Shown here: one piece after another, positions 33,888-44,300 of the stretch
Layout: each line of letters starts with the position of its first letter
Numbering within the stretch: position 1 is the stretch's first letter
From: Penumbrarchaeum sp964445525
GTDB taxonomy: Archaea > Thermoplasmatota > Penumbrarchaeia > Penumbrarchaeales > Penumbrarchaeaceae
NCBI GenBank assembly: GCA_964445525.1
Contig: CAYULA010000006.1
Location: 1 to 64,000 of the forward strand
DNA length: 64,000 nt
Direction: 5' to 3'
The notes under the pieces: model-generated
Databases searched by the model: none
Seen by the model: only the letters and a program-made list of their open reading frames with translations
What the model was told of the DNA's origin: nothing
Made by a program: the position numbers and the translations under genes

Positions 33888-35510
33888 ATGGACCTGGAAA
33901 CGGCAATGGACAAGAACCCGCATCTCAGGTCCTATATCGAAGAGCAGGCAAGAACGGGTAACAGACCCGCTTTCGAGGAGAGGCTCACGGAATCCATGTC
34001 CACAATGAGGAAGGTCAACATCATCTATCCAGTGGGAGATCCCATATTCATTCACGTTCACGACAGGCCGGAAGGGGGTAGATCATACGATGCCATAGAA
34101 CCGGCCCTGTCTGAGGAGCAGATGGAGAGAATGGAAATCCTCAGGGATCAGCTCCTGGAACTGGCCCCCACCCACAGGACCGATGATGAAAAAGAGCCGG
34201 AAATGGAAATGAGGATAGAGACGCTTTTCAAAAAGGTCACCTTCGAAAAAGGTTCCAAGCAGAATCTTTTCGACAGGATCAGGGGCAAGTCGATCCCGAT
34301 AGATCCCGCAGAGAGACAGCAGATGCTATACATGCTAAAGAGGGACCTCGCCAGAGGGGGCATCATAGAACCTCTACTCAGGGACCCTTATCTTGAGGAC
34401 ATTCATGCGGTGGGCCTGAAGAACATGTCCGTTGTCCACAAGGTTTTCGGGATGCTAAAAACGAATCTGAGGTTCAGGTCCGAGAGAGAGCTCGACCTTT
34501 TCATAAGGTCCACCTCCGAGAGGATGGGGAGGCCCGTCACCGATGCCAGGCCCATAGTGGACGGGGCCCTTCCGGACGGTTCCAGGATGAACATAATCTA
34601 CTCGGAGGATGTCTCCAAGGGGGGTGCGTCCTTCACCATCAGGAAGTTCTTCGAGAAACCCCCGACCATGCCCCAGCTTGTGAAATGGGGCACATTCTCC
34701 GCAAAGATGGCCGCTTATCTTTGGCTTTGCCTTGAATACGGGATGTCCGGATTCGTATCCGGTGAGACCGCATCGGGAAAGACAACCACTTTGAACGCAA
34801 TGCTTTCCTTCATCAATTTCAGGAAGAAGATCTATTCAGCGGAGGATACACCCGAGGTCGTGGTTCCGCATGAGGTCTGGCAGAGGCTGATAACAAGGGA
34901 GACGGTATTCGACGAGGCAAAGGTGGAGCTCTTCGACCTTGTCAAGACCGCTCTGAGGTCCAGACCAGATTACATCATCGTAGGAGAGGTAAGGGGCAAG
35001 GAAGGTTCCGCCGCATTCCAGGCGATGCAGACCGGTCATGCCGTCATATCCACATTCCATGCATCATCCATTGCCAAGATGATCCAGAGATTCACTGGAG
35101 ATCCCATAAACGTTCCCATCAGGTTCATCGACAACATGAACCTGGCCCTTTTCCAGGAGATCATTTACGAAGAGGGCAGGATCCTCAGGAGATGCTCCGC
35201 CATCGAGGAGATCATAAAATACTCGAAAGAAAAAGGAGGCGTCTTGACCAGGACCATTTTCGAATGGGATCCGGTAAGGGACAGACACTACTTCACTGGA
35301 ATGTACAATTCCTACATACTTGAACACAAGATAGCTCCAAAGATGGGGCTGGAGTTCTCCAAGGACATCTACACTGAACTCGAGAAGAGGGAGAGGGTCA
35401 TAAGATCAATGGTGGACAGCAACATACTGGGTTACGATCAGGTAAATGAGATATTCAGGCTCTATTCGGAGGGAGGCTGGGAAGCCATACCCAAGGAGCT
35501 GAGGGGTTGA
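33888..35510 (+). CDS. arlI: Archaellum motor ATPase ArlI
   Basis: A 540-residue type II/IV secretion ATPase. Walker A is SGETASGKTTTLNA (about residue 290), the Asp box and Walker B lie in RSRPDYIIVGEVRGKE (about 355-368), and the His box in MQTGHAVISTFHASS. The N-terminal 150 residues form the ArlI-specific domain. This hexamer powers both filament assembly and rotation. GAGGTG lies 7-8 bases before the ATG. The length fits the family. Confidence 0.95.
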   Translation: MDLETAMDKNPHLRSYIEEQARTGNRPAFEERLTESMSTMRKVNIIYPVGDPIFIHVHDRPEGGRSYDAIEPALSEEQMERMEILRDQLLELAPTHRTDDEKEPEMEMRIETLFKKVTFEKGSKQNLFDRIRGKSIPIDPAERQQMLYMLKRDLARGGIIEPLLRDPYLEDIHAVGLKNMSVVHKVFGMLKTNLRFRSERELDLFIRSTSERMGRPVTDARPIVDGALPDGSRMNIIYSEDVSKGGASFTIRKFFEKPPTMPQLVKWGTFSAKMAAYLWLCLEYGMSGFVSGETASGKTTTLNAMLSFINFRKKIYSAEDTPEVVVPHEVWQRLITRETVFDEAKVELFDLVKTALRSRPDYIIVGEVRGKEGSAAFQAMQTGHAVISTFHASSIAKMIQRFTGDPINVPIRFIDNMNLALFQEIIYEEGRILRRCSAIEEIIKYSKEKGGVLTRTIFEWDPVRDRHYFTGMYNSYILEHKIAPKMGLEFSKDIYTELEKRERVIRSMVDSNILGYDQVNEIFRLYSEGGWEAIPKELRG

Positions 35511-35514
35511 GATA

Positions 35515-37197
35515 TTGAGCGGAGGACTGGTCCTTGCCTACAGGGACCTTGGAATAGATCCCAAGGTATGGACCCTGAAGCGGGTCATTCCAGCCGGTAT
35601 GTTGGCCGTGATCGCCTCCATTCTCCTTGTGATCCTCCTGCCAACCATATTCATGTCGGGTTACGGACTCCTGCTCCTGCTTCTTGCTGTTATTTTCCTG
35701 GTGCTCATTGCGGCGATATGGCCTTACCTGCTGAGAGAGAGGAAAAGGCAGGAACTGGATGACGAACTCCACCTGTTCATAGTCAGGGTTGCTGTTCTAT
35801 CCTTATCCTCTTCAACAAGGGCCTCCGTTTTCGAGATAGCCTCCAAGGAGAAGACCAACAAGTACATTCTGAAAGAACTTGTGAAGGTCAGGTCCCTGAC
35901 CAAGGAATGGAACATATCTCTTCCGAGATCTCTAAGGATCGTTGCAAAACAGACACCATCATCAAGGTTCGGGGACTTCCTGGAGAGAATGGCTTATGCC
36001 ATCGAGAGCGACGAGGATCCAAAGGTATTCTTCCAGAACGAGCAGGAGGCCGTGATGGAGGAATTCCGATCGAGATACACCACCACACTGGACCGGGTGG
36101 AAGTGGTGAGGGAGGTATACATCTCAATGGTTTCTGTCACCATGTTCCTCAACGTCATGCTCGTAGTCTTATCCATGCTCGTGGGGATCAATCACTATCT
36201 GATGAGCTTTTTGATAATTTTCATCTTCATAATCGTGGAAATGGTCCTCTGGATAGTTATCAACAGCGTTCTTCCCAACGAGCACATCTGGTATGATCCT
36301 CCTCCGAGGCCACTGGAATCTAGATTCCACCGGCAGATGCAGATTTCCCTGATCGCCGGTGTGGGACTGGCCGTTCTCGTTGCACTGGTACTCCTCCTCT
36401 TTCCATTTTCCTGGACAACGCTCATACTATATCTGGCCGCAATCTCGACACCACTAATCATCCCCGGAATAGTTGTTGCAAGAGAAGAGAGCACCATCAC
36501 GAGAAGGGATGATGCCTTCGGTGCATTCATAAGGACAATCGGGTCCACATCAGAATCCAAGGGAGGAGCCCCTAGTCAGGGATTGAAGAGAATAAGATGG
36601 CATGATTTCGGAGCACTTACGGAACAGGTGAAAAATCTCTACGACAGACTTAAGATAAGGATAGACTCCGAGAAAGCCTGGAGGTTGTTCACGAAGGAGA
36701 CCAGGTCCGAGCTCATATCCCAGTTTCTCAACACCTACCAGGAAGGAATATCTGCAGGAGGCAGCCCCAAGGAGGTCTCAAGCCTCATATCGGGTCATTT
36801 CACAACCCTGTCTTCTTTGAGAAAGAGAAGGTACCTGATGGCAGACAACTTTGCCGCGATCCTCTACGGCCTCACAGTATTCATTGCCGGGGGCCTATTC
36901 ATGATATACAGGGTGGTCCTGGAGATGCTGGACCGCCTCGGAGGACTGGAGACGGCATCGGAGAACATAGAGAACTTCCAGCCCCTTGTTCTTCTCAAAG
37001 ACGTCTCCGGTCTTGAAGTGGTAATGCTCATAGCAATAGTGCTCGTCAGTCTCCTTCACGTTGGTTTTTCAGCGGATGCAATGAGGAGGTTCAGGGGGGG
37101 TCATCCTCTTACATTGATGCTTCATTTCCCCCTGCTTCTTTGGACAGCGGCATTATCAGGATATCTCGCCCAGTGGGCGGTTGAGACCATACTATGA
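35515..37197 (+). CDS. arlJ: Archaellum platform protein ArlJ
   Basis: A 560-residue polytopic membrane protein of the type II secretion F / TadB-C family. Hydrophobic segments occur around residues 25-70, 200-255, 280-320 and 440-560, with cytosolic charged loops carrying the T2SF domains (about 85-190 and 390-430). ArlJ is the membrane base on which ArlI acts. The start is a TTG at 35515, four bases after the arlI stop. It is the last gene of the operon; a 339-base AT-rich spacer follows. Confidence 0.92.
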   Translation: MSGGLVLAYRDLGIDPKVWTLKRVIPAGMLAVIASILLVILLPTIFMSGYGLLLLLLAVIFLVLIAAIWPYLLRERKRQELDDELHLFIVRVAVLSLSSSTRASVFEIASKEKTNKYILKELVKVRSLTKEWNISLPRSLRIVAKQTPSSRFGDFLERMAYAIESDEDPKVFFQNEQEAVMEEFRSRYTTTLDRVEVVREVYISMVSVTMFLNVMLVVLSMLVGINHYLMSFLIIFIFIIVEMVLWIVINSVLPNEHIWYDPPPRPLESRFHRQMQISLIAGVGLAVLVALVLLLFPFSWTTLILYLAAISTPLIIPGIVVAREESTITRRDDAFGAFIRTIGSTSESKGGAPSQGLKRIRWHDFGALTEQVKNLYDRLKIRIDSEKAWRLFTKETRSELISQFLNTYQEGISAGGSPKEVSSLISGHFTTLSSLRKRRYLMADNFAAILYGLTVFIAGGLFMIYRVVLEMLDRLGGLETASENIENFQPLVLLKDVSGLEVVMLIAIVLVSLLHVGFSADAMRRFRGGHPLTLMLHFPLLLWTAALSGYLAQWAVETIL

Positions 37198-37263
37198 TGC
37201 ATCCCGTTCAAACATCGCCCCATAACCTATATATCTGTGATCGTCAAATTGTACTTCATTAGT

Positions 37264-37283
37264 TTGGTTTTTATCAAAACCAA
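37264..37283. terminator. Hairpin after arlJ
   Basis: TTGGTTTT and AAAACCAA pair perfectly (8 bp) around a 4-base loop, 67 bases after the arlJ stop. AT-rich flanks suit transcript termination or 3'-end protection. Confidence 0.4.
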
Positions 37284-37301
37284 TTAACATTGTTCACTTT
37301 A

Positions 37302-37311
37302 TGCACTATTA
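37302..37311 (+). repeat. Direct repeat TGCACTATTA, copy 1
   Basis: Followed by AT-rich TATA-like sequence. The second copy is 167 bases downstream (37469). Possible regulator-binding element. Confidence 0.4.
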
Positions 37312-37468
37312 ATTTTATATATTATCGGGGACAATGAATCAAATATATTACGTATTTACAAAAACAGGACCTGAATCATGGAGGTGGTCCGTTTTCATCT
37401 TCTGATATATAAGAATATTTAACACATGTGTATTTATATTTAGATTTATGGTATTTTTGTTTCATTTT

Positions 37469-37478
37469 TGCACTATTA
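37469..37478 (+). repeat. Direct repeat TGCACTATTA, copy 2, abutting a TATA box
   Basis: Identical to 37302-37311 and immediately followed by TATTTAAATAT-like sequence (about 37477-37488), the likely TATA box of the secreted protein gene at 37537. The pairing of repeat and TATA box suggests an activator site. Confidence 0.4.
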
Positions 37479-37536
37479 TATTTAAATATCTATCTGATTA
37501 ATTATTATCTACCATTAAAATGGAGGCGAAAGAGAA

Positions 37537-38298
37537 ATGAAAAGATACACCATATATATCGCTGCCCTCGTAGGGCTCGTGATGATGGCATCGGCTGCAA
37601 TCGCACTCAATCCTCTCGAGGGAGATGACTGGGATCAGGATCCCGACATGGACGGTCTGAACAACCTGGATGAATTCTCGGCAGGATCCGACCCCAATCT
37701 CTGGGATACCGATGGAGACGGTTTGCCGGACGGCTGGGAGGTTGATAACTCACTGGATCCCACTGACCCCATGGATGCGGAAGATGACAACGATTATTTC
37801 GGAGGCGAGGAGTTCGCAACCGGAAAGATCGTGGAGATACCCTATACCAACTTTGATGAATACTACAGGCTTGCCTATGTGGATGAGGAAACAGGAGAGA
37901 ACGTTTACCTGGCAACGGATCCGAACAATCCCGATACGGATGGTGACGGTATCTATGATCCGGATGATTCATATCCATGGATATACGATCCCAACGATCC
38001 GAACAACGATCCTGGTGTCCCCGTTCCTCCAAAACCGAATCCGGGACCTCCTGTTCCTCCCGATAACAAGGATTCTGACAAGGACGGGCTCTTGGATTAC
38101 GAGGAGTTCATGATCGGAACGGACCCCTACAATCCGGATACCGACGGAGATCATTTGTCGGATCCCATGGAACTGATACTGAACCTTGACCCCAATGATT
38201 GGGATACTGATAATGATCTGCTCATTGACGGAGTTGAGGAAGGAGCTGGATATTCCACTGACGGGCATGTTGAAGATACGGACAACGACGGACTCTGA
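37537..38298 (+). CDS. Small secreted protein with calcium-binding (thrombospondin type 3 / dockerin-like) repeats
   Basis: A 253-residue exported, strongly acidic protein. The signal peptide is YIAALVGLVMMASAAIAL, with cleavage near residue 23. The mature part is a run of DxDxDG loops: DPDMDGLNNLDEF, DTDGDGLPDGWEV, DTDGDGIYDPDDS, DKDGLLDYEEFMIGTDP, DTDGDHLSDPMEL and DTDNDGL at the end. Each can bind calcium as in thrombospondin type 3 or EF-hand-like dockerin repeats. A Pro-rich linker lies near residues 160-180. No membrane anchor is present. The chain stops in the middle of what looks like another repeat, so it may be truncated relative to longer relatives. A strong terminator follows. It may be a surface-associated or matrix protein; role unknown. 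Confidence 0.8.
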   Translation: MKRYTIYIAALVGLVMMASAAIALNPLEGDDWDQDPDMDGLNNLDEFSAGSDPNLWDTDGDGLPDGWEVDNSLDPTDPMDAEDDNDYFGGEEFATGKIVEIPYTNFDEYYRLAYVDEETGENVYLATDPNNPDTDGDGIYDPDDSYPWIYDPNDPNNDPGVPVPPKPNPGPPVPPDNKDSDKDGLLDYEEFMIGTDPYNPDTDGDHLSDPMELILNLDPNDWDTDNDLLIDGVEEGAGYSTDGHVEDTDNDGL

Positions 38299-38321
38299 TC
38301 CGTATGGATCCAATGAACCGA

Positions 38322-38354
38322 GGACCTGCATTCATGCAGGTCCTATTTTTTTTC
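38322..38354. terminator. Bidirectional hairpin terminator
   Basis: GGACCTGCAT pairs with ATGCAGGTCC (38322-38343) with a minimal loop, followed by TATTTTTTTT on the plus strand. It ends the calcium-repeat gene and overlaps the stop of the minus-strand phosphoesterase gene. Confidence 0.8.
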
Positions 38355-39515
38355 CACCAGATCAATGATAACAATTTCCGATGAGGTACCTATTCTTAGA
38401 GGAGGACCCCAGGTTCCGGTTCCCTGGCAGACGTAAAGGTATGAGTCCTTCCATTTGTTCAATCCTTTGTAACCTTCCTTGAAGATAGCCTTTGTTCCGA
38501 AGCTGAAGGGCCACATCTGCCCCGCATGTGTATGTCCGGAAAGCTGAAGATCTATCCCCATCTCGGCAGATTTATGGAAAAGGAGGGGTTGATGATTCAC
38601 GAGGATCTTGATACCATTTTTCTCCGCTTTTGCGATCAATGAGGAAAGAGTCTCGGCGTACTCCCCGCCTTCTTTGAATGCGGAGGGATCATGGATCCCA
38701 ATCATGATGATACCTGTTTTTAGATCCTTCATCGACCTGTTGTCTAGGATATTCACACCCAGGGACCTCAACCAGTCCATCGAGTCCCGGAGACCGTTGT
38801 AGAATTCGTGGTTCCCGGTAACGGAATAAACAGGAGAGATGGATACCATATCATTTACAAATGATCCGAATCTCTCCAGGAACCTTGGATTGGTGTCCAG
38901 GAAATCGCCGGCAAGCACGATTATGTCGGGCTTTTCCTTCTTAAGGGTCTTTATTATTGCATCCAGTCTAGTCTTTCCCACCAGGAGGCCCAGATGCAGA
39001 TCTGATATTAGGGCTATCCTGACATTTCGATCTTTCTTAATTACCGGTATGTTTACCTTTCTTCTCCTGAGAATCCTTGCATTTAATGATCCGTATGTAA
39101 TGATTCCCGCCATGAAAACGGGGGGTAGGACCCTGAGGGAATTTGTGAAAGGCAGTTCGTGAAAGGTGATCCCGAATGCATATAAGACCAGCAATACTGG
39201 ACCCGAGAGGATCGATAGAAGGAAGGAATAAAAGAATACGGCAAGACCCACGGATGAGACAAGATACAGAGGAAACATGGGCCTGCTGTGATTTAGATGT
39301 GTTATGAATTGACTGATTATTAGAAAAAGTGCAAATAATACCGATCCCAGAACGTATTTCCAATCGATCGATGAATCCGGAGAGTATATTATCGATATCA
39401 CCACACCTATCCCGGCGCAAATGAGTGATATGAAAAGGGAGACAAAAATGAAAAAACCGAGCATCTCTCCCCATCCTCTGGAAGGTGCTTTGGTTTCCGG
39501 ATCTCTATCGCTCAT
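38343..39515 (-). CDS. Membrane metallophosphoesterase (YkuE/YaeI-like)
   Basis: A 390-residue protein. Four or five helices occupy residues 15-150. The calcineurin-like phosphoesterase domain follows: ISDLHLGLLVG (about 170), VLAGDFLDTNPRF (about 203), VTGNHEFYNG (about 232), NHQPLLFH and SGHTHAGQMWPF, which together give the two-metal site. Relatives cleave pyrophosphate or phosphodiester bonds of membrane lipids such as UDP-diacylglucosamine or related carriers. It lies 2 bases after the glycosyltransferase gene on the same strand, so a shared role with polyprenyl-phosphate sugar carriers is plausible but inferred. Confidence 0.85.
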   Translation of the reverse strand: MSDRDPETKAPSRGWGEMLGFFIFVSLFISLICAGIGVVISIIYSPDSSIDWKYVLGSVLFALFLIISQFITHLNHSRPMFPLYLVSSVGLAVFFYSFLLSILSGPVLLVLYAFGITFHELPFTNSLRVLPPVFMAGIITYGSLNARILRRRKVNIPVIKKDRNVRIALISDLHLGLLVGKTRLDAIIKTLKKEKPDIIVLAGDFLDTNPRFLERFGSFVNDMVSISPVYSVTGNHEFYNGLRDSMDWLRSLGVNILDNRSMKDLKTGIIMIGIHDPSAFKEGGEYAETLSSLIAKAEKNGIKILVNHQPLLFHKSAEMGIDLQLSGHTHAGQMWPFSFGTKAIFKEGYKGLNKWKDSYLYVCQGTGTWGPPLRIGTSSEIVIIDLVEKK

Positions 39516-39517
39516 CT

Positions 39518-41275
39518 CTATTTCTCCTCATGATCCACTCTGTATAGCCAGACAAGTTTGTATCCGTCGTGATCGTAGTTGAAAACCTCTTCTTGGGTCC
39601 TTGCGAACTCTGTGAATTTTTCCTCGATACCTCTGTTTACATCAGCGCGATAGATGAGAATATAGGATACGTCCTTATCTGATGCTTCGGTGATGTTATA
39701 AACTGGACCAGTGACATTTTCCCAGTAGTAGCTTCCCAGCTTCTCCCATCTGACCGAAAACTTGCCATCCAGATCATTCTCCTCCATCCAGTCGAAAGTC
39801 TGCTTGAAGCCTTGACCGTCAAGATCCTTCATTCCGCTTTCTGACCCGAGAAAATAGTCTACCTCACGGTAATGAGGGTCCGCGTGGCTCAGCGCAGGAA
39901 TCATCAGAATTATAGCTATTGCTACCGTCGTAATTCCTCTTCCCCTTACCGGTAGGAAACCCAGGATCTTACACAATCCAAGGGAAGCAATAACAATCAA
40001 GGGCAGAATGATCCATTGAACATACCTGATCCCTTTGAAAGGAAGCAATGTCATTATCAGGAAGCAGACAAGGATCCATGAAAGAAGCATGTATTTCAAA
40101 GGATCAACCGAAAAACGGTTCCCCAACCTATTTTTCAGGTTTTCATCGGTCCTCATATTGTTATGTTTATTATACTCCTTAAAAAATATCCCCCTTTTTC
40201 GGGGTCTTATTCCGGATTCTGATTTGCCATGTATCCATGGGAGCTTCAGCAAATAGAAGATGGTGGTAAGGAATCCCCCTATTGTTATCAAAGGAGCAAC
40301 CCTTCCAAGAAAAGTTACAGGATAGAACCACAGAGGAGGATAGGTGTAGGTTTCCCCGAGGAAGTACGTTGAATGACCTGTTGCGGATTCCCAAAGCCAG
40401 TGGCCTATGCCAAGCGCTAGCCAGTAAGGATTCAGATAGTACCAGGAAAGAAGCAAAAATGTTACCATCATAATGAAGAGAAAGGCTGGTCCTTTTCTCC
40501 TGAACCAGGTCCGGTCCATGAGAAAGATAACGAGGACCCAGGAAAAACCATAAAAAACGAAAGTATACTTGGAAGCAAGGGCCAACCCGGATAGAAAGGC
40601 TGCCGTGATCGCATATCCATCGAGATTTTCCGGATGAATCTTCTTCTTCACAATAGTCCAATTCAGTTTTTCATTAAAATTTTCGTAATTGGTGCTTTTT
40701 GAATCTCTTCGAATCTCCAGCGACACGGCAAGAAATAAGACTGCCAGCAGGGAAAGGAAATTCACGAGGGTATCCTCCTTTGCAACAAGGGAATAACCTA
40801 TCAGCATTGGCGAGAGAGCTCCGACGGCCGCGCAGGTATGTCCCACCCAGAGATCCTTTCCGGCCCTTGTCCCGACCAGGAACAGGGCCAATGGTATCAG
40901 TGATCCTATAATCACGTTCGGGAGCTTGATGGTCCAGTCCTCATCTCCGAGTAATGATGTGGAAACAAGTATCAGATATTTCTCCAAAGGAGGGTGCTCC
41001 AGATCGACCCAGAACCTGCCTTCCCTGTAATCCTCCACTGACAGGAATTTCTCCGCTTCATCTGTGCCTATAGAGGAATCAGATAGAGAAGAGAACCGTA
41101 GGAATGCTCCCGCCAGAATTATGATTATCAATATTGAGATATGTATTGGACCTGCATTTTTAATAGGGTCGAAAATACCCTCAAGGACTATCCCGCCTCC
41201 ACTGTTTTCATTTCGATATCTTGGTCGAGAAACATCTTTGGAAGTATGAAAACCGCTGGAAATCCTTGTCCTCAT
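39518..41275 (-). CDS. GT-C family membrane glycosyltransferase (PMT/ArnT-like, GT39-type)
   Basis: A 585-residue polytopic protein with about eleven helices. After the first helix, the outer loop carries IGTDEAEKFLSVED (the acidic catalytic pair) and DLEHPPLEKYLIL, the E-H-P-P-L motif of the protein O-mannosyltransferase/ArnT superfamily. A C-terminal outer domain of about 110 residues follows the last helix. It should transfer a sugar from a polyprenyl-phosphate donor to protein or lipid on the outer face; acceptor and sugar are unknown. Many N-x-S/T and Ser/Thr-rich surface proteins nearby are possible targets. It precedes the phosphoesterase by 2 bases in one operon. Confidence 0.8.
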   Translation of the reverse strand: MRTRISSGFHTSKDVSRPRYRNENSGGGIVLEGIFDPIKNAGPIHISILIIIILAGAFLRFSSLSDSSIGTDEAEKFLSVEDYREGRFWVDLEHPPLEKYLILVSTSLLGDEDWTIKLPNVIIGSLIPLALFLVGTRAGKDLWVGHTCAAVGALSPMLIGYSLVAKEDTLVNFLSLLAVLFLAVSLEIRRDSKSTNYENFNEKLNWTIVKKKIHPENLDGYAITAAFLSGLALASKYTFVFYGFSWVLVIFLMDRTWFRRKGPAFLFIMMVTFLLLSWYYLNPYWLALGIGHWLWESATGHSTYFLGETYTYPPLWFYPVTFLGRVAPLITIGGFLTTIFYLLKLPWIHGKSESGIRPRKRGIFFKEYNKHNNMRTDENLKNRLGNRFSVDPLKYMLLSWILVCFLIMTLLPFKGIRYVQWIILPLIVIASLGLCKILGFLPVRGRGITTVAIAIILMIPALSHADPHYREVDYFLGSESGMKDLDGQGFKQTFDWMEENDLDGKFSVRWEKLGSYYWENVTGPVYNITEASDKDVSYILIYRADVNRGIEEKFTEFARTQEEVFNYDHDGYKLVWLYRVDHEEK

Positions 41276-41331
41276 CGGTTACTGAAATCCTACCATCTTG
41301 AAAGAAGTTTGTATGAAAGCAGACACTTGAA

Positions 41332-44300
41332 TCATTGATCCTGTAAACCAGCTTCTTTATCTCCGGTATTTGTTTCACTTTTTGGTGCTTGATCGGATAT
41401 TACAGGATCTGATTGAGGAGCGGGAGCTGGAACATCGGGAACATTATGATCAGGAGGTTCCTGCATTCCAACCTGTTCAGAGGGCCTCATTCCGTTCTGC
41501 CTGAGATATGAATCCTTATCTCTCGGAGCAGGAACTCTCCGCTCGGGCCTGATATATGCCTCCGATTCCGTTGGAGGAGCGGGGGCTGCCTGCATGGGAG
41601 GAAGCTGTCTCGTGGGAGCCTGAACAGATGGATATTGGCCGGAAGGCAACTCGGATCGAGTAGGTTGAGATGGGGCTCCCAGACCGGGTCTCTGCATTGG
41701 TTGAGGGCCGGGAGGCATCCGAGGCTGGGGTGGTGGCATCTCTTTTCTTTCTTTTGCTTCCCTTGCCTCTCTTCCTTCCTTTTTCTTTTTATTACGTTTG
41801 ATCAATGCTGGTAAAATCAGAGCGAGGAAGATGATTATCAGGGGAATAAGAAACGCTCCCACACCGATTATCACAGCAGTTCCGGTCCTCGAGGGGACCT
41901 CAACATCCACATCAGAAGCATCACCGCTCCCAACAGAATTGAAGGGAACCACCCTGTAGTAATAGGTTCCAGACTCCACATCCTCGTCCGATACGGAAAG
42001 AGTACCGGAATCGGTCCTCTTCCACATCTCGAGGTTCACGGGAGAGGTCCCCTTGTAGATGTAATAACCGATCACATCGGAACCATGATCGTCATCAGGG
42101 GGAAGCCACTCGATATCTACTGTATCTGTTGTTGCTTCGATCTTCAGGTCTTCCACCTTGGAGGGAACACCGACAGGGGTTATGTCCAGGAGGGATCCCC
42201 CGGGACCTTCACCGATCTCATTGAAAGCAGAGATCCGGTAATAGTAGGTGGTTCCGTCATCAAGATCGGTATCCTCATACCTGTTATCATCAACAGACAC
42301 TTCGGAGATCTTCTCAAGATCAAACTCCGATTCACCTCTATACACGGAAAATCCATCGATGGGCAATCCGCCGGTGTCCAAGGGAGAATTCCAGCGGAGA
42401 GTCACGGTTCCCATATTTGCTTCTGTTACCCACAACTCCAATACAGCGCCGGGAACACCAACGGGAACAGCACTGATACGGTCGCTAAGAGGACCCTCGC
42501 CTATATCATTGAAGGCGGATACCCAGAATGAATATTCGTTACCGTTTTCGAGGTCGGTGGCGGTAAAGGATAGACTGGATGTATCTATCTCTGAATATAA
42601 TACCGGAATTCCTCTCTCGTCTTCAAGATAGATACGATAACCAAGCAGATCAAAACCACCATCACCCGGTTCTGACCAGGCAAGTGTTGCCTCGCCATCG
42701 GATACATCCGAGGTGATGTCCTCAACATAATCGGGAACGGCTCCTATCTTGATAGACATAACATCAGAATAGGAACCGTCACCGAAATCGGTGAAGGCGC
42801 AGACCTTGAGATCATAAACTGTACCGGGAGTCAGATACTCTACAAGAGTGGAGTGAGACATCGTCTCCAACATGGTCCAGTCAGGATCGGATCGTTCTTT
42901 ATAGGAAACATGGTAGCCGATAACAGGTTTCCCGCCGTCATCATCAGGGGAATACCAATACGGACGGAATGAATCAAGATCTCTATCCACATGGTATACC
43001 TCGGGGGAAGAAGGCAAACCGTAGGGTTTGACGGGAATGATCGGGGAAAGATCGGATTCGCCCCAATCGTTCACAGCTGATACTCCATAAAAATAAACAG
43101 GACCATAAGCAAGGTCATGGTCCACAAACGTAGGCGACTCACTTGGGTCGGAGTCTATCTCGGTAAGAAAGGAAAGAGAATGGACACTGGTGCCGCGGTA
43201 GACACGGTAGGAACTGATGGTATCTCCACCGTTATCGGGATGGGACCAGGATACCCGGCTGGAAAAAAGATTGGCGTATCCGGAGATCTGAGAAACCGAG
43301 AAAGGATCGCGGCCGGGTACTGCTGAGATCGGATCGGATACAGGACCCTCACCATTGAGATTTAAAGCGGATATGCGATAGTAGTAGGTATTTCCATTGA
43401 TAAGATCAATATCCGTATACTCAAATAATCCCGGGCCGATATCCATCAGGGGGGTTATCACATCCGATTGGAAGGATCGGTAGATACGGTAACCTAACAA
43501 AGGTGTACCTCCGTCATCTTCAACATCTTCCCAGCTCAGAGAAACTATCTCGTTCCCAAGTGAGACGGAGATATCACCTACGGGACCGGGTTTGCCGGAA
43601 GCCACTGCTGAAACAGGTCCCGCCTCATAGCCTTCACCGAACTTGTTGGAAGCCGATAGCCAGTAGCTATAAGTTACACCGTTGGTGACGGGATCGGTGA
43701 AGGAATGAACATCTCCTCCAAATACAAAATGAAGAGATTTATCACCGTCTTCAACAGACCGATACAAAGTGTATTCGGTGATCTCGAGGTCCCAATCCAT
43801 AGCAGGGGAGGACCACTTCAACTCTATTTCACCGTCGCCTTCTATCGCAGTGAGCTCCCGGGGAGAAGACGGAATTGATCTGAAATCTATCTTGAGAGGT
43901 TCGGTCTGTCTACCTTCACCAAGACGGTTTGTAGCGGATACCGAATAGAAAAAGGTCTCATCCTGGATCAGATTATTGTCAGTGAATGTGTTGGAGGATG
44001 GATCTACATTACCGATGGGAATCATATCATCTTTTGAATCGCCCCTGTAGATAGTGTAGCTCTCGATGTCATAACCGCCATTGGAATAGGGAGGCTGCCA
44101 GCCGATTATCATACCGGAATCCATTTCCTGGAAATCTATTCCGGTTGGTAGGCCGGGAAGAGTATTGGGAGTGCCGGAGAGGGTTTCACTTGGTTTCATC
44201 TCACCATATCCCAATAAAGTGTATGTCAACTTGTAGAGATAGGTACCGGGATATCGATCAACGGTCGTGTCGTTATACCAGTTCGTTCCAATAGGTATCG

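Larger units (their letters stand above)
37198..37536 (+). other. AT-rich spacer with hairpins, a direct repeat and the promoter of the next gene
   Basis: No gene is supported here; short ORFs are hydrophobic AT-rich artefacts. It holds a perfect hairpin at 37264-37283, probably the end of the archaellum transcript. A second hairpin, GGACC/GGTCC, lies around 37361-37384. The ten-base repeat TGCACTATTA occurs twice (37302 and 37469), each time followed directly by a TATA-like stretch. The downstream gene has GGAGG 10 bases before its ATG. Confidence 0.6.

Noticed and set aside
37302..37478. CRISPR-like array from the repeated TGCACTATTA
   Set aside because: Only two copies of ten bases 167 apart, no regular spacers and no cas genes nearby.
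37428..37628. Short hydrophobic frame before the calcium-repeat gene
   Set aside because: Arises from AT-rich promoter DNA and overlaps the signal-peptide gene in another frame.
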